NCBI GenBank assembly: GCA_963759155.1
Contig: CAVWXX010000010.1
Coordinates: 1 to 64,000, forward strand
Direction of reading: 5' to 3'
DNA length: 64,000 nucleotides
DNA from: SZUA-36 sp963759155
Lineage (GTDB): Bacteria > Pseudomonadota > Gammaproteobacteria > Xanthomonadales > SZUA-36
The notes beneath the pieces were generated by a model. It was not told the DNA's origin. It saw only the letters and a program-made list of their open reading frames with translations, and searched no databases. Shown piece after piece: positions 35,688-45,188 of this stretch. The translations under genes and the position numbers were made by a program. Numbering within the stretch: the stretch's first letter is position 1; the number at the start of each line of letters is the position of its first letter.

Positions 35688-36523
35688 CAGAAAATTTCCG
35701 GCACGAACTCCTGGTCATCCATCGGTGGCCGAACGTAGCCAACCGACGGTTTGGTCCGCTCTGATAATTCGATATGATGGGGGGTCAGATCCTGGTAATC
35801 GACAAGGCTGAGCAAATGTGAAATACAGTTCAGACGGGCATGTTTTTTAATATCGGAATTGACCACGTACCACGGTGCCTGCTTGATATCCGTGTGGGCA
35901 AACATGACATCCTTGGCTCTTGAGTATTCCTGCCATTTCATTCTGGACTCAAGATCCATCGGGCTCAGCTTCCACCTTTTCGTCAGGTCAGTCAGGCGGG
36001 CCTGGAAACGTTTTTCCTGCTCCTGGTCACTGACTGAAAACCAGTATTTGATCAAGATGATGCCGCTGCGCACCAGCATGCGTTCAAATTCCGGGCAGGA
36101 GCGCAAGAACTCTTCATATTCATCCGCTGTGCAAAAGCCCATCACCTTTTCTACACCAGCACGGTTATACCAGCTTCGATCCATGATCAGCATTTCGCCA
36201 GCGGCTGGAAGGTGTGCCGCATAACGTTGAAAGTACCATTGTGTTTTTTGTCTTTCGGTAGGTGCTGGCAAGGCGGCAACCCTGCAGGTTCTGGGATTGA
36301 GAGGTTCGGTTATTCTTTTAATCGTGCCACCCTTTCCGGCCGCATCACGACCTTCAAAAATCACGACAATTTTAAGGCCCTTATGTTTGATCCACATCTG
36401 CAGCTTGACCAGTTCAACCTGCAAGCGTGTAAGTTCCCGCTCATAGACTCTATTTTTGATGGTTCCCTTGGTAGTGTAGCTCTCACCACGCTTGATAGGT
36501 TTTCTCTTGCCACGTTGTGTCAT
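35687..36523 (-). CDS. Polyphosphate kinase 2 (PPK2 family)
   Basis: PPK2 transfers phosphate between polyphosphate and nucleotides. Walker A is GRDAAGKGG (about residues 55-63), Walker B is MLIMDRSWYNRAGVE (about 110-124), and a lid of basic residues (KRFQARLTDLTKRWKLSPMD) follows. Start ATG 36523 is favoured by AGAGGA a few bases upstream and gives 278 aa; frame continues to 36562. It is the first gene of a unit with GT9 and the pseudouridine synthase. Whether it favours ADP, GDP or AMP cannot be told. Confidence 0.92.
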   Translation of the reverse strand: MTQRGKRKPIKRGESYTTKGTIKNRVYERELTRLQVELVKLQMWIKHKGLKIVVIFEGRDAAGKGGTIKRITEPLNPRTCRVAALPAPTERQKTQWYFQRYAAHLPAAGEMLIMDRSWYNRAGVEKVMGFCTADEYEEFLRSCPEFERMLVRSGIILIKYWFSVSDQEQEKRFQARLTDLTKRWKLSPMDLESRMKWQEYSRAKDVMFAHTDIKQAPWYVVNSDIKKHARLNCISHLLSLVDYQDLTPHHIELSERTKPSVGYVRPPMDDQEFVPEIF

Positions 36524-36757
36524 GCTCAATCCTCTTTTACTGGTAATGCTTCCTATTCGCAAAACCGGTTACTATAACCGGCACTAGCATACAAAGCCTG
36601 AAACAGATACTCCAGCAGTAACACTGAAAAACCATGAATGCAGCGCGGTTTCTATCTATCTTTCGAACCGGCAACAGATTTCCAGTCGATTTATCAAGTA
36701 AAATAACAAGTATCGTACCCGGCTTGAATCGGTTTACTTGCTGACGCAGAGACTACA

Positions 36758-38227
36758 ATGTCCAGACCCAAACCCGACAGAGACCCGTTAATTGACCAAC
36801 TACGGTCAGCACTACCGGAGGATTGTGTCGTTGCCGACCCGGTTTCCATGAAACCCTATGAGTGCGATGGTCTTAGCGGCTACCGCCAAATACCAAGGGT
36901 GGTGGTCCTGCCGAGAACGGTTGAGCATGTTCAGGCGGTGATGAAAATATGCCAAAAAACCAGGACACCGATCGTACCGCGTGGTGCCGGTACAAGCCTG
37001 TCGGGTGGGGCCATGCCGCACAAAAATGGCGTTGTTCTGTCGCTTGCCAGGCTCAACAGGATCCTGGAGATTGACCAGGACAACCGCACCGCCAGGGTGC
37101 AGGCAGGCGTGCGGAACCTGCAAATATCAGAGGCTGTACAGCACCTGGGGCTTTACTATGCCCCCGACCCGTCTTCACAGATTGCCTGCACCATCGGTGG
37201 TAACGTCGCCGAGAATGCCGGCGGCGTGCATTGCCTCAAATACGGTTTGACTGTGCATAATATTCTGCAGGTCAAAATGATAAATCTCGATGGTGAGATT
37301 GTCAGTATTGGTGGCACATCGCTCGATTCACCGGGTTATGACCTGCTGGCCCTTTTGATGGGCTCAGAAGGTATGTTGGGTATCGTGATCGAAGTACTTG
37401 TGCGATTGCTACCCGTGCCCAAAGTGGCCCGTGTATTGATGGCCGCATATGACGATATCGAAAAAGCCGGTAACGCTGTTGCCTCCGTTATTGCGGCAGG
37501 CGTCATCCCCGGCGGTTTTGAGATGATGGACAAAGCCGCCATACAGGCAGCAGAGGACTTCGTTGAAGCGGGCTACCCAACCGATGCCGAGGCCATCTTG
37601 TTATGCGAACTCGATGGCACAGAAGAAGATGTCCGTGATCAGGTTCGCAAGGTAGAAGAACTCCTGGCCAAGGCAGGTGCAACTGATATTCGTCTTGCTG
37701 CAAACAATATTCAGCGTGTTCGCTTCTGGTCCGGTCGCAAAAATGCCTTTCCGGCAATGGGCCGGATCTCACCTGATTATTACTGCATGGATGGCACCAT
37801 TCCACGCAAGGAACTGGGGCATGTGTTAACCAGCATTGCCCGGCTTTCCGAAAAATACGGTCTCAGGGTGGCGAATGTATTCCATGCCGGCGATGGTAAT
37901 TTACACCCGCTGATCCTGTACGATGCAAACCAGCCGGATGAGTTTGAGAAAGCCGAAGCATTCGGTGCTGAGATACTCGATCTGTGCGTGGCGGTAGGCG
38001 GCACTATCACCGGAGAGCACGGTGTCGGTGTAGAGAAGATTGAGCGGATGTGTGTGCAGTTTGACGAAGCTTCGCTGGCCCAGTTTATGGACGTTCGCAA
38101 AGCCTTTGACCCGGATGGCCTGCTGAACCCCGACAAGGCCGTACCCACCCTGGCGCGCTGTGCCGAGTTTAATGCCATGCATGTCCATCACGGTGAACTC
38201 CCCCACCCCGAACTGGAGCGCTTCTGA
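36758..38227 (+). CDS. glcD: Glycolate oxidase FAD-linked subunit GlcD
   Basis: GlcD is the FAD-binding catalytic subunit of glycolate oxidase, which makes glyoxylate. The PP-loop FAD site is PRGAGTSLSGGAMP (about 74-87) and SQIACTIGGNVAENAGGVHCLKYG follows. The C-terminal domain has HAGDGNLHP with the metal-binding His and GTITGEHGVGVEK. At 489 aa it equals the E. coli length closely. The stop overlaps the glcE start (TGATG), and glcF follows, forming glcDEF. No GlcC-type regulator is visible. Confidence 0.95.
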   Translation: MSRPKPDRDPLIDQLRSALPEDCVVADPVSMKPYECDGLSGYRQIPRVVVLPRTVEHVQAVMKICQKTRTPIVPRGAGTSLSGGAMPHKNGVVLSLARLNRILEIDQDNRTARVQAGVRNLQISEAVQHLGLYYAPDPSSQIACTIGGNVAENAGGVHCLKYGLTVHNILQVKMINLDGEIVSIGGTSLDSPGYDLLALLMGSEGMLGIVIEVLVRLLPVPKVARVLMAAYDDIEKAGNAVASVIAAGVIPGGFEMMDKAAIQAAEDFVEAGYPTDAEAILLCELDGTEEDVRDQVRKVEELLAKAGATDIRLAANNIQRVRFWSGRKNAFPAMGRISPDYYCMDGTIPRKELGHVLTSIARLSEKYGLRVANVFHAGDGNLHPLILYDANQPDEFEKAEAFGAEILDLCVAVGGTITGEHGVGVEKIERMCVQFDEASLAQFMDVRKAFDPDGLLNPDKAVPTLARCAEFNAMHVHHGELPHPELERF

Positions 38228-39285
38228 TGCCCTGCCTCGCTGATGAACTGGCTTCACGGGTAATGTCGGCTTACAGCAGCCAAACCCCACTCAATATCAT
38301 TGCGGCAGGCACTAAATCATTTTTAGGCCGACAGGCCGACAACTGCGAGCCCCTTGATGTCACGGGCCACCAGGGGATTGTCGAATACGACCCCGCTGAA
38401 CTGGTCATGGTTGCACGTGCCGGCACACCGCTGGTTGAGATCGAAAAAGTCTTGCATGAGCATGGCCAGATGCTCGGTTTTGAACCACCCTATGTCGACG
38501 CAGGCGCTACCCTCGGTGGTGCGGTTGCTGCGGGGCTTGCCGGGCCACGGCGCGCGTACACCGGCTCAGTACGTGATTTTATCCTTGGCGCCACGTTTAT
38601 CAATGGCAAAGGTGAAACCATTACTGCCGGTGGCAAGGTGATTAAAAATGTGGCCGGTTTTGACCTGTTTCGCCCCATGGCCCGTTCCATGGGCACACTG
38701 GGTGTACTGTTAAAGGTCGCGCTTCGCGTCTTACCCCTCCCCGAGCATGAGAAAACCCTCCTGCACGAAGAAAACGATGAGCTTTCTGCCTTAAGGAAGA
38801 TGAACCAATGGCCGATGGAAACGCAAGCCATCAGCGCAGGCAGTTGGGATGGAGAGCATATTCGCATCCGCTTATCGGGATCAGAGTCGGGTATCGCGCA
38901 TGCAAGCGCTCATATTGGTGGGGATCAGATGGACGGATTGAGCTATTGGCGCGACCTGACAAATTTCAAGCTGGACTTTTTTCAACAACCCGGTCGTTTA
39001 TGGCGAGTCAGCGTGGCGCCGATGAGTGCAGCGCTGGGGCTAAGCACACACCAGCTTATTGACTGGGGCGGTGCGCAGCGCTGGCTGAAGACAGATGAAG
39101 CACCCACAGGCATTCGGGCGCGTGCCGACCAACTGGGTGGCTTTGCCGAGTGTTTCAGCCCTGACCAAAGCATACCGACTTATCATCCGCTGGATGGTAT
39201 TGCTCTCGCGACGGAAAAGCGACTAAAGACCGCCCTCGACCCTGCCGGTATCTTGAACCCCGGTCGCCTGCACCCCGGGCTCTGA
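38227..39285 (+). CDS. glcE: Glycolate oxidase subunit GlcE
   Basis: GlcE is a shorter FAD-binding paralogue of GlcD. It has AAGTKSFLGRQ at the N-terminus, EPPYVDAGATLGGAVAAGLAGPRRA at the FAD site, and GGKVIKNVAGFDLFRPM, which is the signature of GlcE proteins. The C-terminal LKTALDPAGILNPGRL closes the family. It overlaps glcD and is followed 4 bases later by glcF. Length 352 aa is normal. Confidence 0.95.
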   Translation: MPCLADELASRVMSAYSSQTPLNIIAAGTKSFLGRQADNCEPLDVTGHQGIVEYDPAELVMVARAGTPLVEIEKVLHEHGQMLGFEPPYVDAGATLGGAVAAGLAGPRRAYTGSVRDFILGATFINGKGETITAGGKVIKNVAGFDLFRPMARSMGTLGVLLKVALRVLPLPEHEKTLLHEENDELSALRKMNQWPMETQAISAGSWDGEHIRIRLSGSESGIAHASAHIGGDQMDGLSYWRDLTNFKLDFFQQPGRLWRVSVAPMSAALGLSTHQLIDWGGAQRWLKTDEAPTGIRARADQLGGFAECFSPDQSIPTYHPLDGIALATEKRLKTALDPAGILNPGRLHPGL

Positions 39286-39289
39286 ATCG

Positions 39290-40513
39290 ATGGAGATACA
39301 TCTCGATAAAAAGATAGCGAATGAGTCATGGGCGCAAGAGGCTGAAAGCATCGTTCGAAAATGTGTGCACTGTGGGTTTTGTAACGCGACCTGCCCTACT
39401 TATCAATTGCTCGGCCATGAATCGGATGGCCCCCGCGGTCGCATATACCTGATCACACAATTGCTGGAAGGCCAGCCGGCTGATGAGCTCACACGCGCCC
39501 ATTTAGACCGCTGCCTGCTATGCCGGGCCTGCGAGACCACCTGCCCCTCCGGTGTCAGCTACGCACGCTTGCTGGAGACAGGCCGGCACATGCTGGAGCA
39601 ACAGCAGCCCCGCTCCGGTATCGACAACTTAAAGCGCAAGGTGATGAGCGCGGTAATTCCCAGCAAGCGACTGATGCAGGCCGGTGTCAACCTGGCCAGG
39701 CCTGTCCGCACGCTGTTACCTGGTAAAATCTCAAGTCAACTTCCCCTGCCGGGAAAGAACCTCAATCGACCACACACGTCCCACCCGCGAAAAATGCTGC
39801 TATTGGAAGGCTGTGCCCAATCAAGCCTGACACCCGAAACCAATGCTGCAGCCGCCAGGATACTCGACCGGCTTGGAATTCAGCTATTGTCAGAAAACAA
39901 ACAGGGATGTTGCGGTGCAGTCCGTTTACATACATCTGAACGTGAAAAGGGCCTGCAGGATATCAGGCAACGAATCGATACCTGGTGGCCAGCCATCGAG
40001 GCCGGTATCGAAGCCATCATATCCACTGCAAGTGGTTGCGGGGTGACCGTCAAAGACTACGGTGAGTTGTTATCACATGATCCGCAATACGCGGAGAAAG
40101 CGCGACGGGTTGCCAGGCTGACGGTAGACATTTCAGAGCTCATCAGCGCCGAGTTGATCAATTCACCACCCGGGCCGGAACTTCAACAGAATCTCAAAGT
40201 CGCATACCATAACCCCTGTACCTTGCAACATGGACAAAAGATCATCGGCCGGGTTGAAACAGTGTTACAACAATTTGGCTTTACCTTGTTGCCGGTCGTC
40301 GACAGTCACCTGTGTTGTGGTTCAGCAGGTACATACGCAGTACTGCAACCGGACTTATCAGGGCGTTTGAAAGCAGATAAACTGGCAAAGCTGCAAGCGC
40401 TTTCACCGGATGTTATCGCCACGGCGAATGTGGGCTGCCAACTTCACCTGCGTAAGGATTCAAAGCTGCCGGTTCTGCACTGGATTGAGCTGTTGGATAG
40501 TGTTCAGGAATAG
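39290..40513 (+). CDS. glcF: Glycolate oxidase iron-sulfur subunit GlcF
   Basis: Electrons from GlcD/E pass through GlcF. Two 4Fe-4S motifs are seen: CVHCGFCNATCPTY (about residues 26-39) and CLLCRACETTCPSG (about 77-90). C-terminal CCG motifs (QGCCGAV, LCCGSAG) of the heterodisulfide-reductase-like domain are present. At 407 aa it matches E. coli GlcF. It ends 16 bases before murA, so murA may be read through from the glc operon. Confidence 0.95.
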   Translation: MEIHLDKKIANESWAQEAESIVRKCVHCGFCNATCPTYQLLGHESDGPRGRIYLITQLLEGQPADELTRAHLDRCLLCRACETTCPSGVSYARLLETGRHMLEQQQPRSGIDNLKRKVMSAVIPSKRLMQAGVNLARPVRTLLPGKISSQLPLPGKNLNRPHTSHPRKMLLLEGCAQSSLTPETNAAAARILDRLGIQLLSENKQGCCGAVRLHTSEREKGLQDIRQRIDTWWPAIEAGIEAIISTASGCGVTVKDYGELLSHDPQYAEKARRVARLTVDISELISAELINSPPGPELQQNLKVAYHNPCTLQHGQKIIGRVETVLQQFGFTLLPVVDSHLCCGSAGTYAVLQPDLSGRLKADKLAKLQALSPDVIATANVGCQLHLRKDSKLPVLHWIELLDSVQE

Positions 40514-40529
40514 GCTACAAGGATAAAAA

Positions 40530-41786
40530 ATGGATTCAATGATCATCAAGGGCGGCACAGTTCTGAACGGTAGCGTGTCTACCAGTGGCGCCAAGAACGC
40601 AGCATTGCCGCTGCTGTTCGCCTCGTTACTCGCAGAAGGCGAGCATACTTTCGAAAACGTGCCGTTTCTCAAGGACATCGATTCGACCGAATTATTATTG
40701 AACCATCTCAATTGTGAAACCTACCGGGATGGTGAGCAGTTCAAGGTACTGGTAAAAAGACCTGAAAGTATCGTTGCTCCCTACGACATCGTGCGAAAAA
40801 TGCGTGCCAGCATCCTCTGTCTCGGCCCCCTGCTGGCACGTTATGGTGAGGCCAAGGTCAGTCTGCCGGGTGGTTGTGCGATTGGCTCACGCCCGATCAA
40901 CCTGCACATTGAACCGCTGCGCCAACTGGGTGCTGAGATCGAAATCGAAAATGGTTATGTCATCGCCAGGGCCAACGGACTGGTTGGCGAACGTATCGTT
41001 TTTGATTTTGCCACGGTCGGCGGCACCGAAAACATCATGATGGCGGCCACCCTTTGCAGTGGCACAACCATCCTGGAAAACGTTGCCAAGGAGCCTGAAA
41101 TTGTTGATCTTGCCCATTGTCTTCGCGGCATGGGTGCAAGGATTGAAGGAGAAGGAAGCAGTGTTATTACCATCGAAGGTGTTGATGAGCTAAAACCCGC
41201 CAATCACCGCGTCATCCCTGATCGTATTGAGGCTGGAACACTTTTGATCGCCGGGGCAATAACGGGTGGCGATGTCAAGGTAACGAACTGTGTACCCAAG
41301 GACATAGATTCCCTGATCAACAAACTGATAGATTGTGGTTTTGATATCGAAACCGGTTCAGACTGGGTGCGTGTCAGACCTTGCGCTCAATGGTCAGCCG
41401 TTGACGTCGATACGGCACCACACCCAGGTTTTCCAACCGACCTGCAAGCCCAGTTCATGGCGCTGATGACGCAGGCTAGCGGCACCTCGGTTATCACCGA
41501 AAGAATCTTCGAGAACCGCTTTATGCACGTCCAGGAACTGGCACGCATGGGGGCGAATATCACCCCGAAATCACAGGTATCCGTTGTACGTGGTGAAAAA
41601 GGTGGTCTGAGCAGTGCACCGGTCATGGCGACCGACCTGCGCGCCAGCGCCTGCCTGATACTCGCTGCATTGGCCACCGACGGAGAAACGCGGGTGAGTC
41701 GCATTTATCACCTCGACCGGGGTTATGAAAAACTGGAGGTCAAACTACAAAGTCTTGGCGCTCAAATCGAACGACACCCAGGTTGA
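40530..41786 (+). CDS. murA: UDP-N-acetylglucosamine 1-carboxyvinyltransferase
   Basis: MurA carries out the first committed step of peptidoglycan synthesis. At 418 aa it matches E. coli (419). It starts IIKGGTVLNGSVSTSGAKNAALP with the catalytic loop lysine and Asn, and LPGGCAIGSRPINLH includes the fosfomycin-target Cys (about residue 115). The terminal REPT segment GTSVITERIFENRFMHV is also clear. It follows glcF closely, away from its usual ibaG/hisG neighbours. A peptidoglycan breakdown cluster starts just downstream on the other strand. Confidence 0.97.
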   Translation: MDSMIIKGGTVLNGSVSTSGAKNAALPLLFASLLAEGEHTFENVPFLKDIDSTELLLNHLNCETYRDGEQFKVLVKRPESIVAPYDIVRKMRASILCLGPLLARYGEAKVSLPGGCAIGSRPINLHIEPLRQLGAEIEIENGYVIARANGLVGERIVFDFATVGGTENIMMAATLCSGTTILENVAKEPEIVDLAHCLRGMGARIEGEGSSVITIEGVDELKPANHRVIPDRIEAGTLLIAGAITGGDVKVTNCVPKDIDSLINKLIDCGFDIETGSDWVRVRPCAQWSAVDVDTAPHPGFPTDLQAQFMALMTQASGTSVITERIFENRFMHVQELARMGANITPKSQVSVVRGEKGGLSSAPVMATDLRASACLILAALATDGETRVSRIYHLDRGYEKLEVKLQSLGAQIERHPG

Positions 41787-41856
41787 CTGCGGACTCCAGT
41801 CGGTATACCTGCGTGGATTGGTGATTTCCCAGGAAAGTCACACGAGCAACGGGCCT

Positions 41857-42705
41857 TTACCAGTTGAAGGTCATGGAAACTACCGGGCCACTGTAGGTCA
41901 TTTCAGCACCACCGACCCAATTGCCTTCGTCTTCAACATCAAGGTTCAAGTTGAAATATTGCCATGACAAGTCAACACCAACGTTACGCCATAACTGGTA
42001 TCCAACACCCACGTTGGCATTCCAAAGACTGCCATCGTAATCACCGATATTGGCGCTGATCCAGTCTACCCGGGCATGCAATAACCAGTGCTTGGCAGGT
42101 GAATAGTTATACCAGCCACCAATGTTTGGCAAAGGCTGGTTATCACCCACTTCCGCACGCTGAAACCCGGTGGTGTTCTCATTAATTATCGCTTCACCTT
42201 CAATATATGCAGATATATCAAGGTTATGCAGACCAAGCCCCATACCAAAATCGTGCTGCTCATTCATTATAAAAGAACGACCGAGGAGCAGGCGCGTTAC
42301 CGCCAACTTGACACCTGACCCGACATTTGTGCCTGCACCAAAAGTCAGGCCATCCCATTCAACATCTTCTTCCAATACCGCTTTGCCCTTGGCATTGTTA
42401 CTGAAGTATTGCCCGGCAATGCTCCATTTCCTTTCACTTCCAAACTTCCAGCGTAGTTGGCCATTGAAAAAACTACTGTGACCACTGACATTGAGCGCAT
42501 CATCAAAATCAATTTCGTCTCCAGGGTCACCAATGACATCCGACTCGAATGTCAAGGAATTTGATGAACGCATGTAGCCCAGTGTCGCGGAGAAATTATC
42601 AGATAAAATGGGGTGATAGTCGTAATCCTGGGCCAGCACCACAGCTGGCGCCACAGACAAAACAAGAACAGAAAGGATAAAACCCATTCGGTAATTCATA
42701 TTCAT
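41857..42705 (-). CDS. Outer-membrane beta-barrel protein
   Basis: A signal peptide (MNYRMGFILSVLVLSVAPAVVLA, with ATG 42705 or 42699) precedes about 260 residues of amphipathic strands ending in PVVSMTFNW, a terminal aromatic residue typical of barrel assembly. No porin family is recognised for certain. It follows the MFS carrier gene by 86 bases on the same strand, so it may be the last gene of the murQ unit and could be an outer-membrane pore for its substrate, though this is inference. Confidence 0.7.
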   Translation of the reverse strand: MNMNYRMGFILSVLVLSVAPAVVLAQDYDYHPILSDNFSATLGYMRSSNSLTFESDVIGDPGDEIDFDDALNVSGHSSFFNGQLRWKFGSERKWSIAGQYFSNNAKGKAVLEEDVEWDGLTFGAGTNVGSGVKLAVTRLLLGRSFIMNEQHDFGMGLGLHNLDISAYIEGEAIINENTTGFQRAEVGDNQPLPNIGGWYNYSPAKHWLLHARVDWISANIGDYDGSLWNANVGVGYQLWRNVGVDLSWQYFNLNLDVEDEGNWVGGAEMTYSGPVVSMTFNW

Positions 42706-42791
42706 TTCTCGATTGTAACTTGTTGGTTGGACAAAAATCTGGTGTGAAAATTCAGCCGACATTGTAAAACAACACCCGTGGGTAAACAACT

Positions 42792-44132
42792 TCAGACTGG
42801 GTCCTCTTTCCTGCCAAAAGAGCTGTCGAGGGGGATCAATAATGTGACGACAAATGAAGGCACGGTCGCCACCAGCACCCAAATAAAGAAGTACTGATAA
42901 CCGATCAGCTCCTGCAACCAACCGCTGAACATGCCGGGAATCATCATACCCAGCGCCATGAAGCCGGTGCAAATCGCGTAGTGTGCCGTCTGGTGCGCGC
43001 CATTGGATATATACAGCATATAAAGCATGTAGGCGGCGAAGCCGAAACCATAGCCAAACTGCTCAACTCCAATCGCGATATTGATGATCAGAATGTTCTG
43101 GGGCATCGCACTTGAAAGAAAAACATAAACCACATTTGGCAGGTTGATTGCGAGGACCATCCATAAGAGCCAATGCTTCAGACCATGCCTGGCAGCGAGA
43201 AAGCCGCCCAGTAAGCCGCCCAGCGTCAGCATCAACACGCCAATCGTCCCGTAGGCAAAACCCACCTGCCCTGTTGACAATGCCAGTCCGCCAAGCTCCG
43301 GTGCATCCAGCATAAAGGGGGCTGCAAGCTTGACCAGTTGAGCTTCTGAAAACCGGAACAAGAGCAGGAACGCAAGGATCAAACCGATTTTTGGCTTTCT
43401 GAAAAAGGCGACAAATGTCTGTAGAAAATCCCGAATGATATCGGCGTAGGTGGTGTGGATTGTTGGTACATCTTCAACAGGCCGGGGCAATACAAAACGG
43501 TGCCAGGCAAAAAACAATACAAACATCCCTGCCATAATGTAAAAAGTAATAGCCCAGGCCAGCGCAATACCGGGCTCTATCGCCGAAGATGCCTCACCCG
43601 CACTGACAAGCGGCGTAGTTTGAAAGGCGTTTTCAAGGCTGCCCGCCAGAATGATCAAAAGTCCCTGCCCGGCAATCATCGCGAAACGATAAAAAGTGCT
43701 GCGAATTCCGACAAACCAGGTCTGATCATGCCTGGAAAGACCCAGCATGTAAAAGCCGTCTGCAGCAATATCGTGCGTGGCTGAACTGAACGCCAATAGC
43801 CACAAAAATGCCAATGAGTTCCTGAAAAAATCATCTGCCGGAATGGTCAGCGCGACACCGCCCAAACCCGCCCCGATCAACAACTGCATCGCCACAATCC
43901 AGGCTCGCTTGGTCTTTAGTATATCGACCAGCGGACTCCAGAAAGGCTTGATAACCCAGGGCAGGTATAGCCAGCTGGTATACAGGGCGATATCCGTATT
44001 GGATATACCCAAACGCTTGTACATGATGACCGACACGGTCATCACCACAACATAGGGCATACCACTGGCAAAATAGAGGCTTGGGATCCACGACCAGGGA
44101 GATGGCTTTCTCTTCGCGGATTCAGTTCGCAT
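42792..44132 (-). CDS. MFS transporter, AmpG/MurT-like
   Basis: About twelve membrane helices over 446 aa. The start SWIPSLYFASGMPYVVVMTVS and the loop SSATHDIAADGFYML are features of the AmpG group that imports anhydro-muropeptides; D-I-A-D-G is part of the carrier signature. Genes for a BadF-type kinase and MurQ lie directly upstream, an order known for MurNAc import (murT-murK-murQ) in Tannerella. I therefore expect MurNAc, anhydroMurNAc or muropeptide as substrate. ATG 44132 is the chosen start; GTG 44135 adds one residue. Confidence 0.85.
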   Translation of the reverse strand: MRTESAKRKPSPWSWIPSLYFASGMPYVVVMTVSVIMYKRLGISNTDIALYTSWLYLPWVIKPFWSPLVDILKTKRAWIVAMQLLIGAGLGGVALTIPADDFFRNSLAFLWLLAFSSATHDIAADGFYMLGLSRHDQTWFVGIRSTFYRFAMIAGQGLLIILAGSLENAFQTTPLVSAGEASSAIEPGIALAWAITFYIMAGMFVLFFAWHRFVLPRPVEDVPTIHTTYADIIRDFLQTFVAFFRKPKIGLILAFLLLFRFSEAQLVKLAAPFMLDAPELGGLALSTGQVGFAYGTIGVLMLTLGGLLGGFLAARHGLKHWLLWMVLAINLPNVVYVFLSSAMPQNILIINIAIGVEQFGYGFGFAAYMLYMLYISNGAHQTAHYAICTGFMALGMMIPGMFSGWLQELIGYQYFFIWVLVATVPSFVVTLLIPLDSSFGRKEDPV

Positions 44133-44138
44133 CACTGC

Positions 44139-45188
44139 TCAGGCCAAACCCGGGCCTGTGGGTTCTGACTCATTCGGCCTCCACTCTCCGGCCAGTTCTT
44201 TCCTGGCAATGGTCAGACAGCCGAGTACAGGCTGGTCCACTACGGTGATGACGCCTGGAGGTGGCTGCAATTTATTGAGCTCAAGAAGTAAAGCGTCCCG
44301 AAAGTACTGATTTCTGCAGGCGACACCACCAGCCAGCGCCAGTGGAAACGGGGCATCAAACCCCAGTGTTTTTGTTACCGCTGCCACCAATTTCACAGCT
44401 TCTTCGATGGCTTCATTCATGATCCGCTGCGCCACGCTGTCATTGGCTGCCGCGGCATGCAGCACGGTGGGCGCGAGTGCGGCAACTTCACGACGGGTAT
44501 CGCCGCTGGCAGATACCTCAGTGAGAATCTCCCTGGGGTCAGTGGCCCCAAGCACATCAAGAACCATTTCGGACAGTACGGTTTCCGGACCAATCTCATC
44601 ACTGGCTTCAGCCACCGCTGCGAGGGCCTTGTAACCCAGGTAGTAGCCGCTTCCCTTGTCACCGAACCAGTGTCCCCAGCCACCCTTGGTAACAGAGCGC
44701 CCGTCACGAGTAATGCCGATAGCGACGGAACCTGTCCCAACGATCAACGCGACACCTTGCCCGTTGACGGTGCCTTCGGCAAGCACCGGCTCGACATCGG
44801 GAATGATTTCGACACGCGGGGAAAGTTTGCGTTGTTCCGCCCAATTTGAAACATCGCGTTGCACATCGGGTGAACCGCTACCAGCCAATGCAAGAACCGC
44901 ATAGTCCAGGTTACGTCCGGACACATCCGCCTTCTTTAACGCCTCGTTAACCGCCTGGTCCAGGCTGGCCAACGATAGCTCCTTACCCGCCAATCTCAAA
45001 TTCGATGGCCCGCCCTTGCCCCGGCCAAGAATGGATAGTTGCCCGCTCTCATCAAGTAGTGCCACGAGAGCAGCAGTTTTTGATCCACCACCATCCACAC
45101 CCAGGATAAGACGGGAACCGGTAGCAGATGAAGCAATGTTTGCTTCAGGTCTGGCAGCAGTGCTCACCGTTATTCTTTCCTTTGTCAT
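44139..45188 (-). CDS. BadF/BadG-type amino-sugar kinase (NagK/MurK-like)
   Basis: The ATPase begins LGVDGGGSKTAALVA (phosphate 1 loop, about 29-43) and has LALAGSGSPD, ALIVGTGSVAIG and GGWGHWFGDKGSGYYLG; GLGHWFGD-type segments mark GlcNAc/MurNAc kinases. The actin-like fold closes with ALAGGVACRNQYFRDAL. By analogy with Clostridium and Tannerella MurK it would phosphorylate MurNAc and GlcNAc at C6. The next gene upstream is murQ (ATGA overlap of 4 bases), whose substrate is MurNAc-6-phosphate. Length 349 aa; the first 20 residues are a non-conserved extension. Confidence 0.9.
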   Translation of the reverse strand: MTKERITVSTAARPEANIASSATGSRLILGVDGGGSKTAALVALLDESGQLSILGRGKGGPSNLRLAGKELSLASLDQAVNEALKKADVSGRNLDYAVLALAGSGSPDVQRDVSNWAEQRKLSPRVEIIPDVEPVLAEGTVNGQGVALIVGTGSVAIGITRDGRSVTKGGWGHWFGDKGSGYYLGYKALAAVAEASDEIGPETVLSEMVLDVLGATDPREILTEVSASGDTRREVAALAPTVLHAAAANDSVAQRIMNEAIEEAVKLVAAVTKTLGFDAPFPLALAGGVACRNQYFRDALLLELNKLQPPPGVITVVDQPVLGCLTIARKELAGEWRPNESEPTGPGLA